DNA from: Micromonospora olivasterospora
Lineage (GTDB): Bacteria; Actinomycetota; Actinomycetes; Mycobacteriales; Micromonosporaceae
Assembly (NCBI RefSeq): GCF_007830265.1
Contig: NZ_VLKE01000001.1
Location: 3,968,001-4,032,000 of the forward strand
Direction: 5' to 3'
DNA length: 64,000 nt
Shown here: positions 56,123 through 64,000 of the stretch, in pieces
Layout of the letters: each line of letters begins with the position of its first letter
Position numbering within the stretch: the stretch's first letter is position 1
Notes under the pieces: generated by a model
Told to the model about the DNA's origin: nothing
What the model saw: the letters and a program-made list of their open reading frames with translations, nothing else
Databases searched by the model: none
Translations under genes and position numbers: made by a program

Positions 56123-57298
56123 CTAACTGCGGCCGGCACCGCCGTCGGTGAACACCAGACGCAGGATCCGGTCGTCCTCGGGGGCCGGGTCGCCCCGCCC
56201 GTCGTGGTTGGAGGTGGTCACCCAGATCGACCCGTCCGGCGCGGCGACGGCGGCCCGCAGTCGACCGTACCGGCGGGTGAGTAGTTCCCGGGGCTGACCG
56301 AGCACGGCGCCGGTGTCGGTCAGCTCGACCAGCCAGAGCCGCTGCCCGCGCAGGCAGGACGTGACCAGCAGCCGGTCCACCGCCGCCAGCCCCGAGCAGG
56401 ACGCGTCGCCGGTCCGCCACTGGACGATCGGGTCGGTGTACCGCTTGTCGCCGGCCCGCCCCTCCACGTGCGGCCAGCCGTAGTTGCCGCCCTTGGTGAT
56501 CCGGTTCAGCTCGTCCCAGGTGTTCTGGCCGAACTCGACGGCGTACATCCGCTTCGCCTCGTCCCACGCCAGGCCCTGGATGTTGCGGTGCCCCAGCGAC
56601 CAGACGGGCGAGCCGGGGTACGGGTTCCCCGGGGCCGGCTTGCCGTCGGGGGTGATCCGGAGGATCTTGCCGCCGAGGTTCTTCGGGTCCTGGGCGGTGT
56701 CCCGGTTGCTGGCGTCGCCCGTGCTGGCGTACAGGAAGCCGTCGGGGCCGAAGGCGAGCGCGCCGCCGTCGTGGATGCCGGCCTTGGGGATGCCGGTCAG
56801 GATCGGGGTGGGCTGGCCGCCCGGTTGCAGCCGGAGGATGCGGTTGTCCCCCTCCGCCGTGTGGTAGACGAAGATCGTCTTGTCGGTGGCGTAGCGGGGC
56901 GAGACGGCGATGCCCATCAGGCCGCCCTCGCCGCCGGCCGCCACCCCCGGCACCGTCTGCACCACGGTGACGTTCAGCCCGTCCCGCCCGGACTCGGGGC
57001 CGACCTGGAGGATCCGGCCGCTGTCCCGCTCGGTGACCAGCGCGCCGCCGTCGGGCAGGAACGCCACGCCCCACGGCACCCGCAGGCCCTTGGCCAGCAC
57101 GGTGGCCACCACCTGCTGGCCGGCACCGCCGTCGCCGGTCGACGCCGACGGGGTGGGCAGGTTCGGCGGCTCGCCGGCCGGGTCCGGCGCCGGCTCGCCG
57201 AAGGTGCAACCCGCGGCGGCCAGCAGCAGCGCGGCGCACGACGCCGCGACGACCGCCCGGGGCGGCCTCTTCCGGGGGTACGGGGGACGCGCGCTCAC
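56123..57298 (-). CDS. PQQ-type sugar (glucose/sorbosone) dehydrogenase lipoprotein
   Basis: 391 aa from GTG 57298. A lipoprotein signal with the lipobox LLLAAAGC anchors it outside the membrane, followed by a Thr/Ser/Gly linker. A six-bladed beta-propeller domain follows: LRVPWGVAFLPDGGALVTER, GGEGGLMGIAVSPRYATDK, GIHDGGALAFGPDGFLYAST, LGHRNIQGLAWD and WDELNRITKGGNYGWPHVEG. These are the GSDH signatures of soluble glucose or aldose-sugar dehydrogenases. It oxidises sugars if PQQ is available; some relatives have lost activity. Divergent from the 2-hydroxyacid dehydrogenase gene. Confidence 0.88.
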   Translation of the reverse strand: MSARPPYPRKRPPRAVVAASCAALLLAAAGCTFGEPAPDPAGEPPNLPTPSASTGDGGAGQQVVATVLAKGLRVPWGVAFLPDGGALVTERDSGRILQVGPESGRDGLNVTVVQTVPGVAAGGEGGLMGIAVSPRYATDKTIFVYHTAEGDNRILRLQPGGQPTPILTGIPKAGIHDGGALAFGPDGFLYASTGDASNRDTAQDPKNLGGKILRITPDGKPAPGNPYPGSPVWSLGHRNIQGLAWDEAKRMYAVEFGQNTWDELNRITKGGNYGWPHVEGRAGDKRYTDPIVQWRTGDASCSGLAAVDRLLVTSCLRGQRLWLVELTDTGAVLGQPRELLTRRYGRLRAAVAAPDGSIWVTTSNHDGRGDPAPEDDRILRLVFTDGGAGRS

Positions 57299-57401
57299 CC
57301 GGCCAGCCTATCCGGACGCGCCCCGGCGACTGGGCGCTCGCGGACGCGCCCAGCCCTCGATCCCTCGCCGACCTGCGGCCGGACCTCGACCACCGGCCCG
57401 C

Positions 57402-57407
57402 TATCGT
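57402..57407 (+). promoter_or_regulatory. -10 element TATCGT of the 2-hydroxyacid dehydrogenase gene (leaderless)
   Basis: TATCGT ends 8 nt before GTG 57416, so the transcript should start at or near the GTG. Confidence 0.4.
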
Positions 57408-57415
57408 CGGCGGAC

Positions 57416-58342
57416 GTGAAGGTGTGGATCCCGCACGAGGCCGGCCGTACCCTGCTCGGCGAGGTGCCGGCGGGGGTCGGCGTCGAGGTGGCCGAGTCGA
57501 CGTCCAAGCTCCCCTCCAACGTGGCCGGCGTGCGCTTCTGGGTGCCGCCGTTCCTCTCCTCCGGGAACGCCACCGCCCTGCTGGCCGACCTGCCCGACCT
57601 GCGGGTGGTGCAGCTGCTCTCGGCCGGCGCGGACGCCTGGGTGGGCCGGATGCCGGACGGTGTGGCGCTCTGCGACGCGCGCGGGGTGCACGACTCGGGC
57701 ACCGCGGAGTGGGTGGTGGCCGCGATCCTGTCCGCCCTGCGCGCCTTCCCCGCCTTCGCCCTGGCCCAGTCCCGCCGCGAGTGGGCGTACGACCGGTTCT
57801 GCCCGACCGACGAGCTGACCGGCAAGCGGGTGCTGATCGTCGGCGCCGGGTCGATCGGCGCGGCGGTGCGCGCCCGGCTGGCCCCGTTCGAGGTGACCTT
57901 CACGATGGTCGCCCGGACCGCCCGTCCCGCGGAGGGGGTGCACGGCGTCGACGAACTGCCGGCGCTGCTGCCCGGGGCCGACGTCGTGGTGCTGCTGGTG
58001 CCGCTGACGGAGGCGACCCGGGGGCTGGTCGACAGGGCGTTCCTCGCGGCGATGCCGGACGGCGCGCTGCTGGTCAACGCCGCGCGCGGCCCGGTGGCCC
58101 GGACGGACGACCTGGTGGCGGAGCTGGCGAGCGGGCGGCTGCGGGCCGCGCTGGACGTCACCGATCCCGAGCCGCTGCCCGCGGACCACCCACTGTGGGA
58201 GCTACCCGACGTGCTGCTCACCCCGCATGTCGCCGGCTCGGTGCGCGGGGTGCTGGCCCGGGCGTACCGGCTGGTGGGCGAACAGGTCCGGCGGTTCGTG
58301 GCCGGCGAGCCGCTGGTCAACAGGGTGGTCGACGACTACTGA
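57416..58342 (+). CDS. D-isomer-specific 2-hydroxyacid dehydrogenase
   Basis: 308 aa from GTG 57416. The NAD-binding domain has KRVLIVGAGSIGAAVRARL. The catalytic Arg is in VNAARGPVARTDDLVAEL, the Glu in LDVTDPEPLPADHPLWELP and the His in LLTPHVAGSVRG. The N-terminal substrate domain (VWIPHEAGRTLLGEVPAG, LRVVQLLSAGADAWVG) is short, as in actinobacterial members. It reduces a 2-keto acid with NAD(P)H. Its transcript is probably leaderless and its stop is followed by the 17-bp palindrome shared with 21991-22007. Confidence 0.9.
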   Translation: MKVWIPHEAGRTLLGEVPAGVGVEVAESTSKLPSNVAGVRFWVPPFLSSGNATALLADLPDLRVVQLLSAGADAWVGRMPDGVALCDARGVHDSGTAEWVVAAILSALRAFPAFALAQSRREWAYDRFCPTDELTGKRVLIVGAGSIGAAVRARLAPFEVTFTMVARTARPAEGVHGVDELPALLPGADVVVLLVPLTEATRGLVDRAFLAAMPDGALLVNAARGPVARTDDLVAELASGRLRAALDVTDPEPLPADHPLWELPDVLLTPHVAGSVRGVLARAYRLVGEQVRRFVAGEPLVNRVVDDY

Positions 58343-58346
58343 ACAC

Positions 58347-58363
58347 CCATGTCGCCGACATGG
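58347..58363. repeat. 17-bp palindrome CCATGTCGCCGACATGG
   Basis: Perfect around a central C and located 4 bp after a stop codon. Identical core to the palindrome at 21984-22014. Confidence 0.85.
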
Positions 58364-58455
58364 CGGCATCGGACAGGCTCGGACACCCCCATGCCGCCGC
58401 CATTGAGTCGATCATGGAGCGCCGCGTGCGTGCCGGCGGCGCCGGGCGGGCCGGG

Positions 58456-58833
58456 TCAGGCGGCCGGGGTGGGCGGGGTCTGGCCGGTGACCGCGACGAG
58501 CCGGGGCAGCTCGGCACCGCGCACCCCGGGTAGGACCAGCCGCTCGCCGTCGTCGAGCCGGGCGACCGCGCGGCCCCGGCCGTCGGCGGCCAGCTCGACG
58601 ACCCGGTCCCACGCGACGCGGCGCTGCCCGAGCAGCGCCCGCAGGCGCAGTTCGCGGGCGTCGGCGTCGGTGCCGGCGCGCCACGCCCAGGCGCCGATCG
58701 CCAGCGGAACGAGCAGCACCGGCACGAGGTACCACCGGGCGCTGGCCAACGGCAGCGCCCCGAGGAAGGCGATCACCGCCGCGACCAGGATCGCCTGGCT
58801 GTGGCGGAAGCGGACGGTCTCGGCACGACTCAC
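58456..58833 (-). CDS. PH-domain-like (bPH_6) small membrane protein
   Basis: 125 aa from GTG 58833. Two helices (AILVAAVIAFLGALPLASAR; RWYLVPVLLVPLAIGAWAWR) precede a soluble beta-rich domain of about 65 residues (LRLRALLGQRRVAWDRVVEL, DDGERLVLPGVRGAELPRLV). Two transmembrane helices plus a PH-like domain is a common architecture in Micromonosporaceae. Function unknown. It converges toward the 2-hydroxyacid dehydrogenase gene. Confidence 0.75.
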   Translation of the reverse strand: MSRAETVRFRHSQAILVAAVIAFLGALPLASARWYLVPVLLVPLAIGAWAWRAGTDADARELRLRALLGQRRVAWDRVVELAADGRGRAVARLDDGERLVLPGVRGAELPRLVAVTGQTPPTPAA

Positions 58834-59106
58834 CCCCCGATGATCCCACTGCCGCCCAGCCGGGCTCCGGGCGGGCGGCGGCGAGGGTGACCGCCGCCAT
58901 GGTGACGTGGGTCACTCATGTTTCCGGCCCGCGGGCCGTGTCCGTCGTGCCGGTGAATCGTTCCCTCATGTTGGGCGGGAGGACTCCCGCCACGGCTGCG
59001 CAGCCCCGGACCGCAACCCTGGGCGGCGGCCAGACCGTGACCGCACCGCGCCGACCCTGGGTCGCAACCCCAGGGAGGCACCCGCACCGCCGTAGCGCAA
59101 CCGCCC
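58834..59106. other. Intergenic region upstream of the degenerate GGDEF-EAL gene
   Basis: No gene. It contains a hairpin GGCGGGAG-GA-CTCCCGCC near 58974-58991 and a GGCCCGCGGGCC palindrome near 58927-58938. Further downstream three loosely repeated CGCAACC motifs follow. I looked for a c-di-GMP (GEMM) or cobalamin riboswitch here because of the gene downstream and did not find one. Confidence 0.4.
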
Positions 59107-61801
59107 GTGCCCCTCACGAAGGCGATCGCCGTGTCCGTCGCGTACCCCGCCGGCGTTCTCCGCCGCCTCCTGCGCCCCGCCGACCTGCTCGTGCTGGCGG
59201 CGGCGACCCTGCTCGTCCTCGCCGCGCTGGCCGGCCTGGTCCCGCCGCTGGCCGTGGTGGCGCTCGCCGGCGCCGCCGGCAGTGTCCTCGCCGGCGTCCG
59301 GCTCGCCGGCTGGCCGTTCCCCGCCGCGCCGCCGCCCGTCCCCGCCCCGCCGCCCCGCCGCCCGCCGCCCTCGCCGCCCCGCCGCCCCGCCGCCCCGCCC
59401 CGCCGCTCCCGCCCCCGCCCGCCGCTGTCGGCGGGCCGCCGGCCTGCTCGACGCGGCGGTGGCCGCGGCAGGGCTGACCGTCGGGGTGCTTCCCGTGGTC
59501 GACGCCGGGCATCGCGTCGCCGTCGGCGCGGTCGGCCTCGGTACGGCTGCCCTGCTGCACGCCGCCGGGCTGCTCCTGCTGCCCGGCCGGTCCCGGCTGT
59601 CCGTCCCGGCCCTGCTCCGGCGGGTCGTCGACGTCGTCGGCCTGGGGCTGAGCCTGGTCTTCGCCGCCTGGGCGCTGCTGCCGCCGGGGCAGCCCGCGCC
59701 CGCCGCCCGGATCGCGGGGGTGGCCGGCGGGTTCGGCTTCGCCACGGTCGGCGTCGCGGCGCTGGCCGACTGGCGGCGCCGGCCGGGCGTGTCCCTGTCC
59801 CTCCTCGGTGCCGGGTCCACGCACCTCGGGCTGCTCGCGCTGGTCGTGCTGCTGGCCTGCCGCGCGCCGGACCGGGCCGCCCTGACCGCCGTCCCGCCGC
59901 TGGTGGCCGGGGCGCTGCTCACCGCCGCCGGCGTCCGCCGGGTGGCCCGCGGCGACCGGCCGCGCCCGGGCGCGCCGCCGCCGGTCTGGCCCCGGGTCAG
60001 CGCGCCGGCCGGAATCGCGACCATGGCCGCCGGCGCGCATCTCGCCGCGCACGGCGACCTCGGGCCGGGCACGATCCTGCTCGGGCTGGCCGTGGTCCCG
60101 CCGCTGGTGCTCCGGGAGCTGATGTCCGCGGCGGACAACCGCCGGTACGCCGAGCGGCTCGCCGCCCAGGAGGCGCACTTCCGGGCGCTCGTCTCCGGCG
60201 GGCACGACCTGATCCTGCTGCTGGACGCCGCGCTGCGGGTGCGCTGGTACTCCCCGGCCGGGACCCGGCTGTTCGGGCTGACCGACGCCGACGTGCTCGC
60301 CCGCCCGTTCGTCGACCTCCTGCACCCCGAGGACGCCCCGCGCGCCGCGCTGCTGCTCGACCGCGTACGTGACGGGTCCCGGCCGACGCTGCTGGCGGCC
60401 CGGCTGCGTGACGGGCAGGGGGCCTGGCGGGAGACCGAGTCCACGGTCAGCGACCAGCGCGGCGTACCCGAGGTCGGCGCGCTCGTGCTGCACGTCCGCG
60501 ACGTCGGCGAGCGCCGCCGGCTGGAGCGCGTCGTGCACCGGCTCGCCGCGACCGACCAGCTCACCGGGCTGGCCAACCGGCGCGAGCTGCTGCGTGAGCT
60601 GGCCGCCCGGCGCGCCGGGCCGGGCGCGCTGCTGGTGGTCGACCTGCACGGCCTGGGCGCGGTCAACGAGGGGCGCGGGCGGGCGGCCGGCGACGTGGTG
60701 CTGGTCGAGGTGGCCCACCGGCTGCGCGCGACGACCGGCGCGGACGACCTGGTGGCCCGGCTCGTCGGGGACGAGTTCGCGGTGGTGGCCGACGCCGGCC
60801 CGGTGCTGGCGTACGCCCTGGGCACCCGGCTCGTCGAGGCGCTCGGCGAGCCGTACCGGGTGGCCGGCGACGAGGTGCGGCTGCAGGTCAGCGTCGGCCT
60901 CGCCGAGCTCACCGGCGCGGGCCCGGACGACGTGCTCCGCCGGGCCGACCTCGCCCGCCGCCGGGCCGCCCAGCTCGGCCGGGACCGGGTCGACTGGTAC
61001 GACGCGTACCTGGAGGAGCAGCTGGTCCGCCGGCTCGACCTGGAGCGGGAGCTGCCCGGCGCGGTGGCCCGGGGGGAGCTGGACCTGGTCTACCAGCCGG
61101 TGCTCGGGCTGACCGACCGGCTGCCGGTGGGCGCCGAGGCGTTGCTGCGCTGGCGCAGCCCGGTGCTCGGCACCGTGCTTCCGGCCGAGCTGCTGCCCGT
61201 GGCCGAGGACCTCGACCTGATGGGCGAGGTGGGCCGCTGGGTGCTGGACCGCGCGTGCCGCCAGCTCGCCGACTGGTCGGCCGGCGGCCGGCAGTTGTGG
61301 ATGGCGGTCAACGTCACGCCCCGGGAACTGGCCGCGCCGGACTTCCTCCAGCGCACCGCGGCGGTGCTCGCCACCCACGGCGTACCGCCGGACCGGCTGG
61401 TGGTCGAGGTGGCCGAGCCGCGCATCGGCGCGGAGCTGTCCACCGTGGTGGCTCGGCTCGCCGGGCTGCGCTCCCTCGGCGTGCGGACCGCGCTGGACGA
61501 CTTCCAGGCCGCGCACGCCTCGCTGGCCCGGCTGCGCCGCCTCCCGATCGACCTGCTCAAGCTGGCCCCGCAGCGGACGGGGACGGACGACCGGGGGCAG
61601 CGCCCGCTGACCGACGTGGTGGTGAGCCTCGGCGACCGGCTCGGCCTGCAGATCGTCGCCGAGGAGCTGGAGACGGCGGCCCAGGCGGACGCCGCCGGAC
61701 GGGCCGGCTGCCGCTACGGCCAGGGCTTCGCGCTGGCCCGGCCGGCGACGGCGGAGCGGGTCGAGGCGTACCTGGAGGAGTTCCCCTCCGCGTCGCGCTG
61801 A
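59107..61801 (+). CDS. Membrane PAS-GGDEF-EAL protein with degenerate catalytic motifs, frameshift in a Pro-rich stretch
   Basis: GTG 59107 starts a helix-rich sequence (VLRRLLRPADLLVLAAATLL) that enters a Pro/Arg low-complexity run and loses frame somewhere in 59330-59445. The rest (RAAGLLDAAVAAAGLTV onward, with about six more helices) is in another frame. Restored length is about 897 aa. A PAS domain is at about nt 60170-60500. The GGDEF motif is VGDEF (ARLVGDEFAVV) and the upstream site DLHGLGAVNEGRGRAAGD lacks the Lys and Asn/Asp of active cyclases. The EAL domain keeps EALLRW, VNVTP, DD and AEE but has FQAAHAS in place of FGTGYSS. Probably a c-di-GMP sensor rather than an enzyme. Confidence 0.75.
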
Positions 61802-61820
61802 GCGCAGCCGGGCGCGCTAC

Positions 61821-61852
61821 TTGAAGATTTTCGCAACTGCTAATCTCTTCAA
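61821..61852 (+). promoter_or_regulatory. ArsR-type operator dyad
   Basis: TTGAAGA (61821-61827) and TCTTCAA (61846-61852) form a dyad, with a second nested one AGATT/AATCT (61825-61829 and 61842-61846). Located 24 bp before the arsR-like start in an AT-rich patch. Likely binding site for the regulator itself. Confidence 0.55.
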
Positions 61853-61875
61853 TGGCGACCTCGGGAGGAGCCGTC

Positions 61876-62271
61876 ATGTCCGTGCCGCTGTACCAGGCCA
61901 AGGCGGAGCTGTTCCGCACCCTCGGCCATCCGGTGCGCATCCGGGTGCTCGAACTGCTCCAGGACGGGCCGAAGCCCGTCCGCGACCTGCTCGCGGCCAT
62001 CGAGGTCGAGGCGTCCAACCTGTCGCAGCAGCTCGCCGTGCTGCGCCGCGCCGGCATGGTCACCTCGCACCGCGACGGCCCCCTCGTGGTGTATGCGCTC
62101 AGCACCCCCGACGTGGCCGACCTGCTGGCCGCCGGGCGGCGCATCCTCGGCGCCGTCCTCACCGACCGCGACGCCCTGCTCGACGAGCTGCGCGCCGGTG
62201 CCGCGACCGCCCCGGCCCCCGCCCCCGCCCCCGCCGAGGGTGACCGCGACCGTGCCGGGCGGGGCAGGTGA
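61876..62271 (+). CDS. ArsR-family transcriptional regulator
   Basis: 131 aa from ATG 61876, preceded by GGGAGGAGC. Winged helix-turn-helix: KAELFRTLGHPVRIRVLELL, DGPKPVRDLLAAIEVEASNL, SQQLAVLRRAGMVTSHRDGP. No Cys or His-rich metal site of classical ArsR/SmtB proteins is present; a Pro/Ala-rich tail follows. Its TGA overlaps the next start (GTGA), so it is co-translated with the SulP gene and probably controls it. The upstream dyad is its likely operator. Confidence 0.85.
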   Translation: MSVPLYQAKAELFRTLGHPVRIRVLELLQDGPKPVRDLLAAIEVEASNLSQQLAVLRRAGMVTSHRDGPLVVYALSTPDVADLLAAGRRILGAVLTDRDALLDELRAGAATAPAPAPAPAEGDRDRAGRGR

Positions 62272-63801
62272 GCGGCGCCGCCGTCCTCCGCGACCGCGCC
62301 CTGCGCCTGCTGCCCGGCCGCGCCGACTGGATTGCGGTACGCCGCTCGCCCCGCCGCGACCTGCTCGCCGGGCTCACCGTCGCCGTCGTCGCCCTGCCGC
62401 TGGCCCTCGCCTTCGGCGTCACCTCGGGGCTGGGCGCCCAGGCCGGGCTGGTCACGGCCGTGGTCGCCGGCACGGTGGCGGCCGTCTTCGGCGGCTCCAA
62501 CCTCCAGGTGTCCGGCCCGACCGGCGCGATGACGGTGGTGCTGGTGCCGGTGGTGCAGCAGTTCGGCCCGACCGGCGTGCTCATGGTCGGCGCGATGGCC
62601 GGGCTGGTGCTGATCGCCCTGGCGCTCGCCCGCCTCGGCCGGTACGTCCGCTACCTGCCGACCCCCGTGATCGAGGGCTTCACCGCCGGCATCGCCGTGG
62701 TCATCGCCCTGCAACAGGTGCCCGCCGCGCTCGGCGTGACCGACGCGCACGGCGAGCGGGTCTGGGCCGTGGCCGGCGACGCGGTCGCCCGTTTCGTCGT
62801 ACACCCGCGGCCGGCGGCCCTCGCTACGGCCATCGGGGTCGCGGCGCTGATGCTGCTCGGCGCCCGCTGGTGGCCCGGTGTGCCGTTCTCCCTGCTCGGA
62901 GTGGCCGCCGCGACGGTCCTGGCCGAGACCGCCCCGGTCGACCTCGTCCGCATCGGCGCCCTGCCGCAGGGACTGCCCGCGCCGTCGCTGGCGTTCCTCG
63001 ACCCCGGCGCGATCGGGGTGCTGCTGCCCTCCGCGCTTGCCGTGGCCGCTCTCGCCGCGCTGGAGAGCCTGCTGTCGGCCACCGTCGCCGACGGCATGAC
63101 CGTGGGCGAGCGGCACGACCCGACCGGGAGTTGCTCGGCCAGGGGCTGGCCAACCTCGCCGCGCCGCTGTTCGGCGGTGTCCCGGCCACCGCCGCCATCG
63201 CCCGCACCGCCCTGAACGTACGCGCCGGGGCCTCGTCGAAGTTGGCCGCGCTCACCCACGCCGTGGCGCTCGCCGGGATCGTGCTCGCCGCCGCGCCGCT
63301 GGTCGGCCGCATCCCGCTCGCCGCGCTGGCCGGGGTGCTGCTCGCCACGACGGTACGGATGGTCCTCGCCACGACGGTACGGATGGTCGAGGTGGGCTCG
63401 CTGTGGGCACTGGCCCGGGCGACCCGGGGCGACGCCCTGGTGCTCGTCCTCACGTTCGCGGTGACCGTGATCTGGGACCTGGTCACCGCCGTCGCCGTCG
63501 GCATCGCTGTCGCGGTCGTCGTCGCGCTGCGCGCGGTGGCGCGCAGCGCCAGGCTGGAGCAGGTGCCGCTCGACGCGGGCGACCACAGCGCGGAGGAGCG
63601 GGCCCTGCTCGACGAGCACATCGTCGCGTACCGGCTGGACGGGCCGCTGTTCTTCGCCGCCGCGCACAACTTCCTGCTCGAACTCACCGAGGTCGCCGAC
63701 GTGCGGGTGGTCATCCTGCGGATGTCCCGGGTGTCCACGATCGACGCCACCGGCGCGCACGTCCTCGGCGACGCCATCCGGCGGCTGCGGGGACGCGGGA
63801 T
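62268..63801 (+). pseudogene. SulP-family anion transporter gene with a frameshift, an in-frame duplication and a truncated STAS domain
   Basis: GTG 62268. SulP motifs: RRDLLAGLTVAVVALPLALA, FGGSNLQVSGPTGAMTVVLV, TPVIEGFTAGIAVVIALQQ and ALAALESLLSATVADGM. The frame breaks at 63119-63121: an extra C turns CACGACCCGACCGGG into HDPDRELLGQGLANLAAPLF, which continues to the end. A 24-bp tandem duplication (63341-63388) repeats eight residues (LATTVRMV). The C-terminal STAS domain begins (RLDGPLFFAAAHNFLLELTE, VILRMSRVSTIDATGAHVLG) but the match ends at about 63801. Such transporters next to ArsR regulators often carry sulfate or bicarbonate. Confidence 0.75.
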
Positions 63802-63835
63802 TGCGCGCTCCCTGGAGGGTGACTTCTGGAGGTTG

Positions 63836-64000
63836 TTAGTCGGTGGCCTTGGGGTGTCCGGTGCCGGCGTGCTTGATCCAGCAGGTGCGGGTGTCGTGGT
63901 CGACCAGGTACCAGATGCGACCGCCGGCGGTGACCTCGTACTGCCACTGCGGCAGCGTCTTTCCGTTGTGCCCCGTGGTGGCGAGGGAGCCTTTGAGGGG
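63836..64000 (-). CDS. C-terminal part of a possible RelE/ParE-like toxin, cut by the window edge
   Basis: The last 54 codons are present, ending at TAA 63838-63836. They read PLKGSLATTGHNGKTLPQWQ, YEVTAGGRIWYLVDHDTRTC and WIKHAGTGHPKATD. The W-Q-Y-E...GGRIWYLVDHDTRTCWI pattern with a final GHPK is similar to toxin-type (RelE/ParE or BrnT-like) proteins of actinobacteria. The start and any antitoxin partner lie beyond base 64000. The family call is an inference. It is convergent with the truncated SulP gene. Confidence 0.4.
   Translation of the reverse strand, partial: PLKGSLATTGHNGKTLPQWQYEVTAGGRIWYLVDHDTRTCWIKHAGTGHPKATD

Noticed and set aside
58834..59106. c-di-GMP or cobalamin riboswitch upstream of the degenerate GGDEF-EAL gene
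   Set aside because: No GEMM core (ACGCAAAGCC) or cobalamin B12 box could be found; only ordinary hairpins and CGCAACC repeats are present.

Overview
This window looks like chromosomal DNA of a high-GC actinobacterium of the family Micromonosporaceae, most likely Micromonospora or a close relative. The evidence is the very high GC content, the many GTG starts, the overlapping stop/start codons, and a core gene set typical of that group: orn, etfBA, a cysteine desulfurase next to mnmA, ligA, and gatCAB. Almost all calls rest on motifs and family resemblance read directly from the translation. No database search was possible.

Layout. 0-2 kb: the start of a LytR-CpsA-Psr-like envelope gene, a damaged methyltransferase, a deleted MOSC gene, an acetyltransferase, and a tRNA with a Leu(UAG) anticodon but no long variable arm. 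2.4-4.6 kb: a lower-GC GT-C membrane glycosyltransferase and a BCP peroxiredoxin. 4.8-7.5 kb: a four-gene ECF metal transporter (CbiM, PDGLE/CbiN-like, CbiQ, CbiO) preceded by a nickel-type (Nur-like) operator. 7.6-13.8 kb: an envelope redox and copper locus with an ECF sigma factor, a zinc-finger anti-sigma-like membrane protein, MauE and DsbA-like thiol proteins, CopC-CopD and YcnI. Two matching ECF promoters tie the sigma factor to its flanking genes. 14-22.7 kb: envelope glycosylation genes (GT87, epimerase, GT-C, GT2, DUF2064 transferase, methyltransferase) around orn. The order resembles the mycobacterial methylthioxylose-capping genes. 23-31 kb: GH3 beta-N-acetylhexosaminidase, a ROK regulator, ABC transporter genes, a deleted ribokinase and two paralogous small membrane proteins. 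31-42 kb: metabolic genes (enoyl-CoA hydratase, acetolactate synthase-like, etfBA, cysteine desulfurase, mnmA, a MetE-like protein). 42-54.5 kb: a tandem-repeat-rich stretch, ADP-ribosylglycohydrolase, ligA, a GGDEF-EAL protein, gatCAB and a deleted AceE-like gene. 54.5-64 kb: metallophosphoesterase, glucose/sorbosone dehydrogenase lipoprotein, 2-hydroxyacid dehydrogenase, a second and degenerate GGDEF-EAL protein, an ArsR-SulP pair, and the end of a possible RelE-like toxin.

A striking feature of the whole window is damage to otherwise good genes. At least seven genes, including essential gatC, are broken by what looks like one missing base in a short G or C run. Several others carry larger internal deletions (MOSC, ribokinase, AceE-like) or short tandem duplications (11 bp in a methyltransferase, 24 bp in SulP). 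Because gatC cannot plausibly be lost, most of the single-base cases are probably sequencing or assembly errors. The larger events need checking one by one.

Intergenic DNA is rich in structure. There are three long GATC-tipped hairpins (39.4, 43.6 and 52.6 kb), two copies of a palindrome centred on CCATGTCGCCGACATGG (22.0 and 58.35 kb), three minisatellites between 42.1 and 43.9 kb, and several rho-independent-type hairpins.
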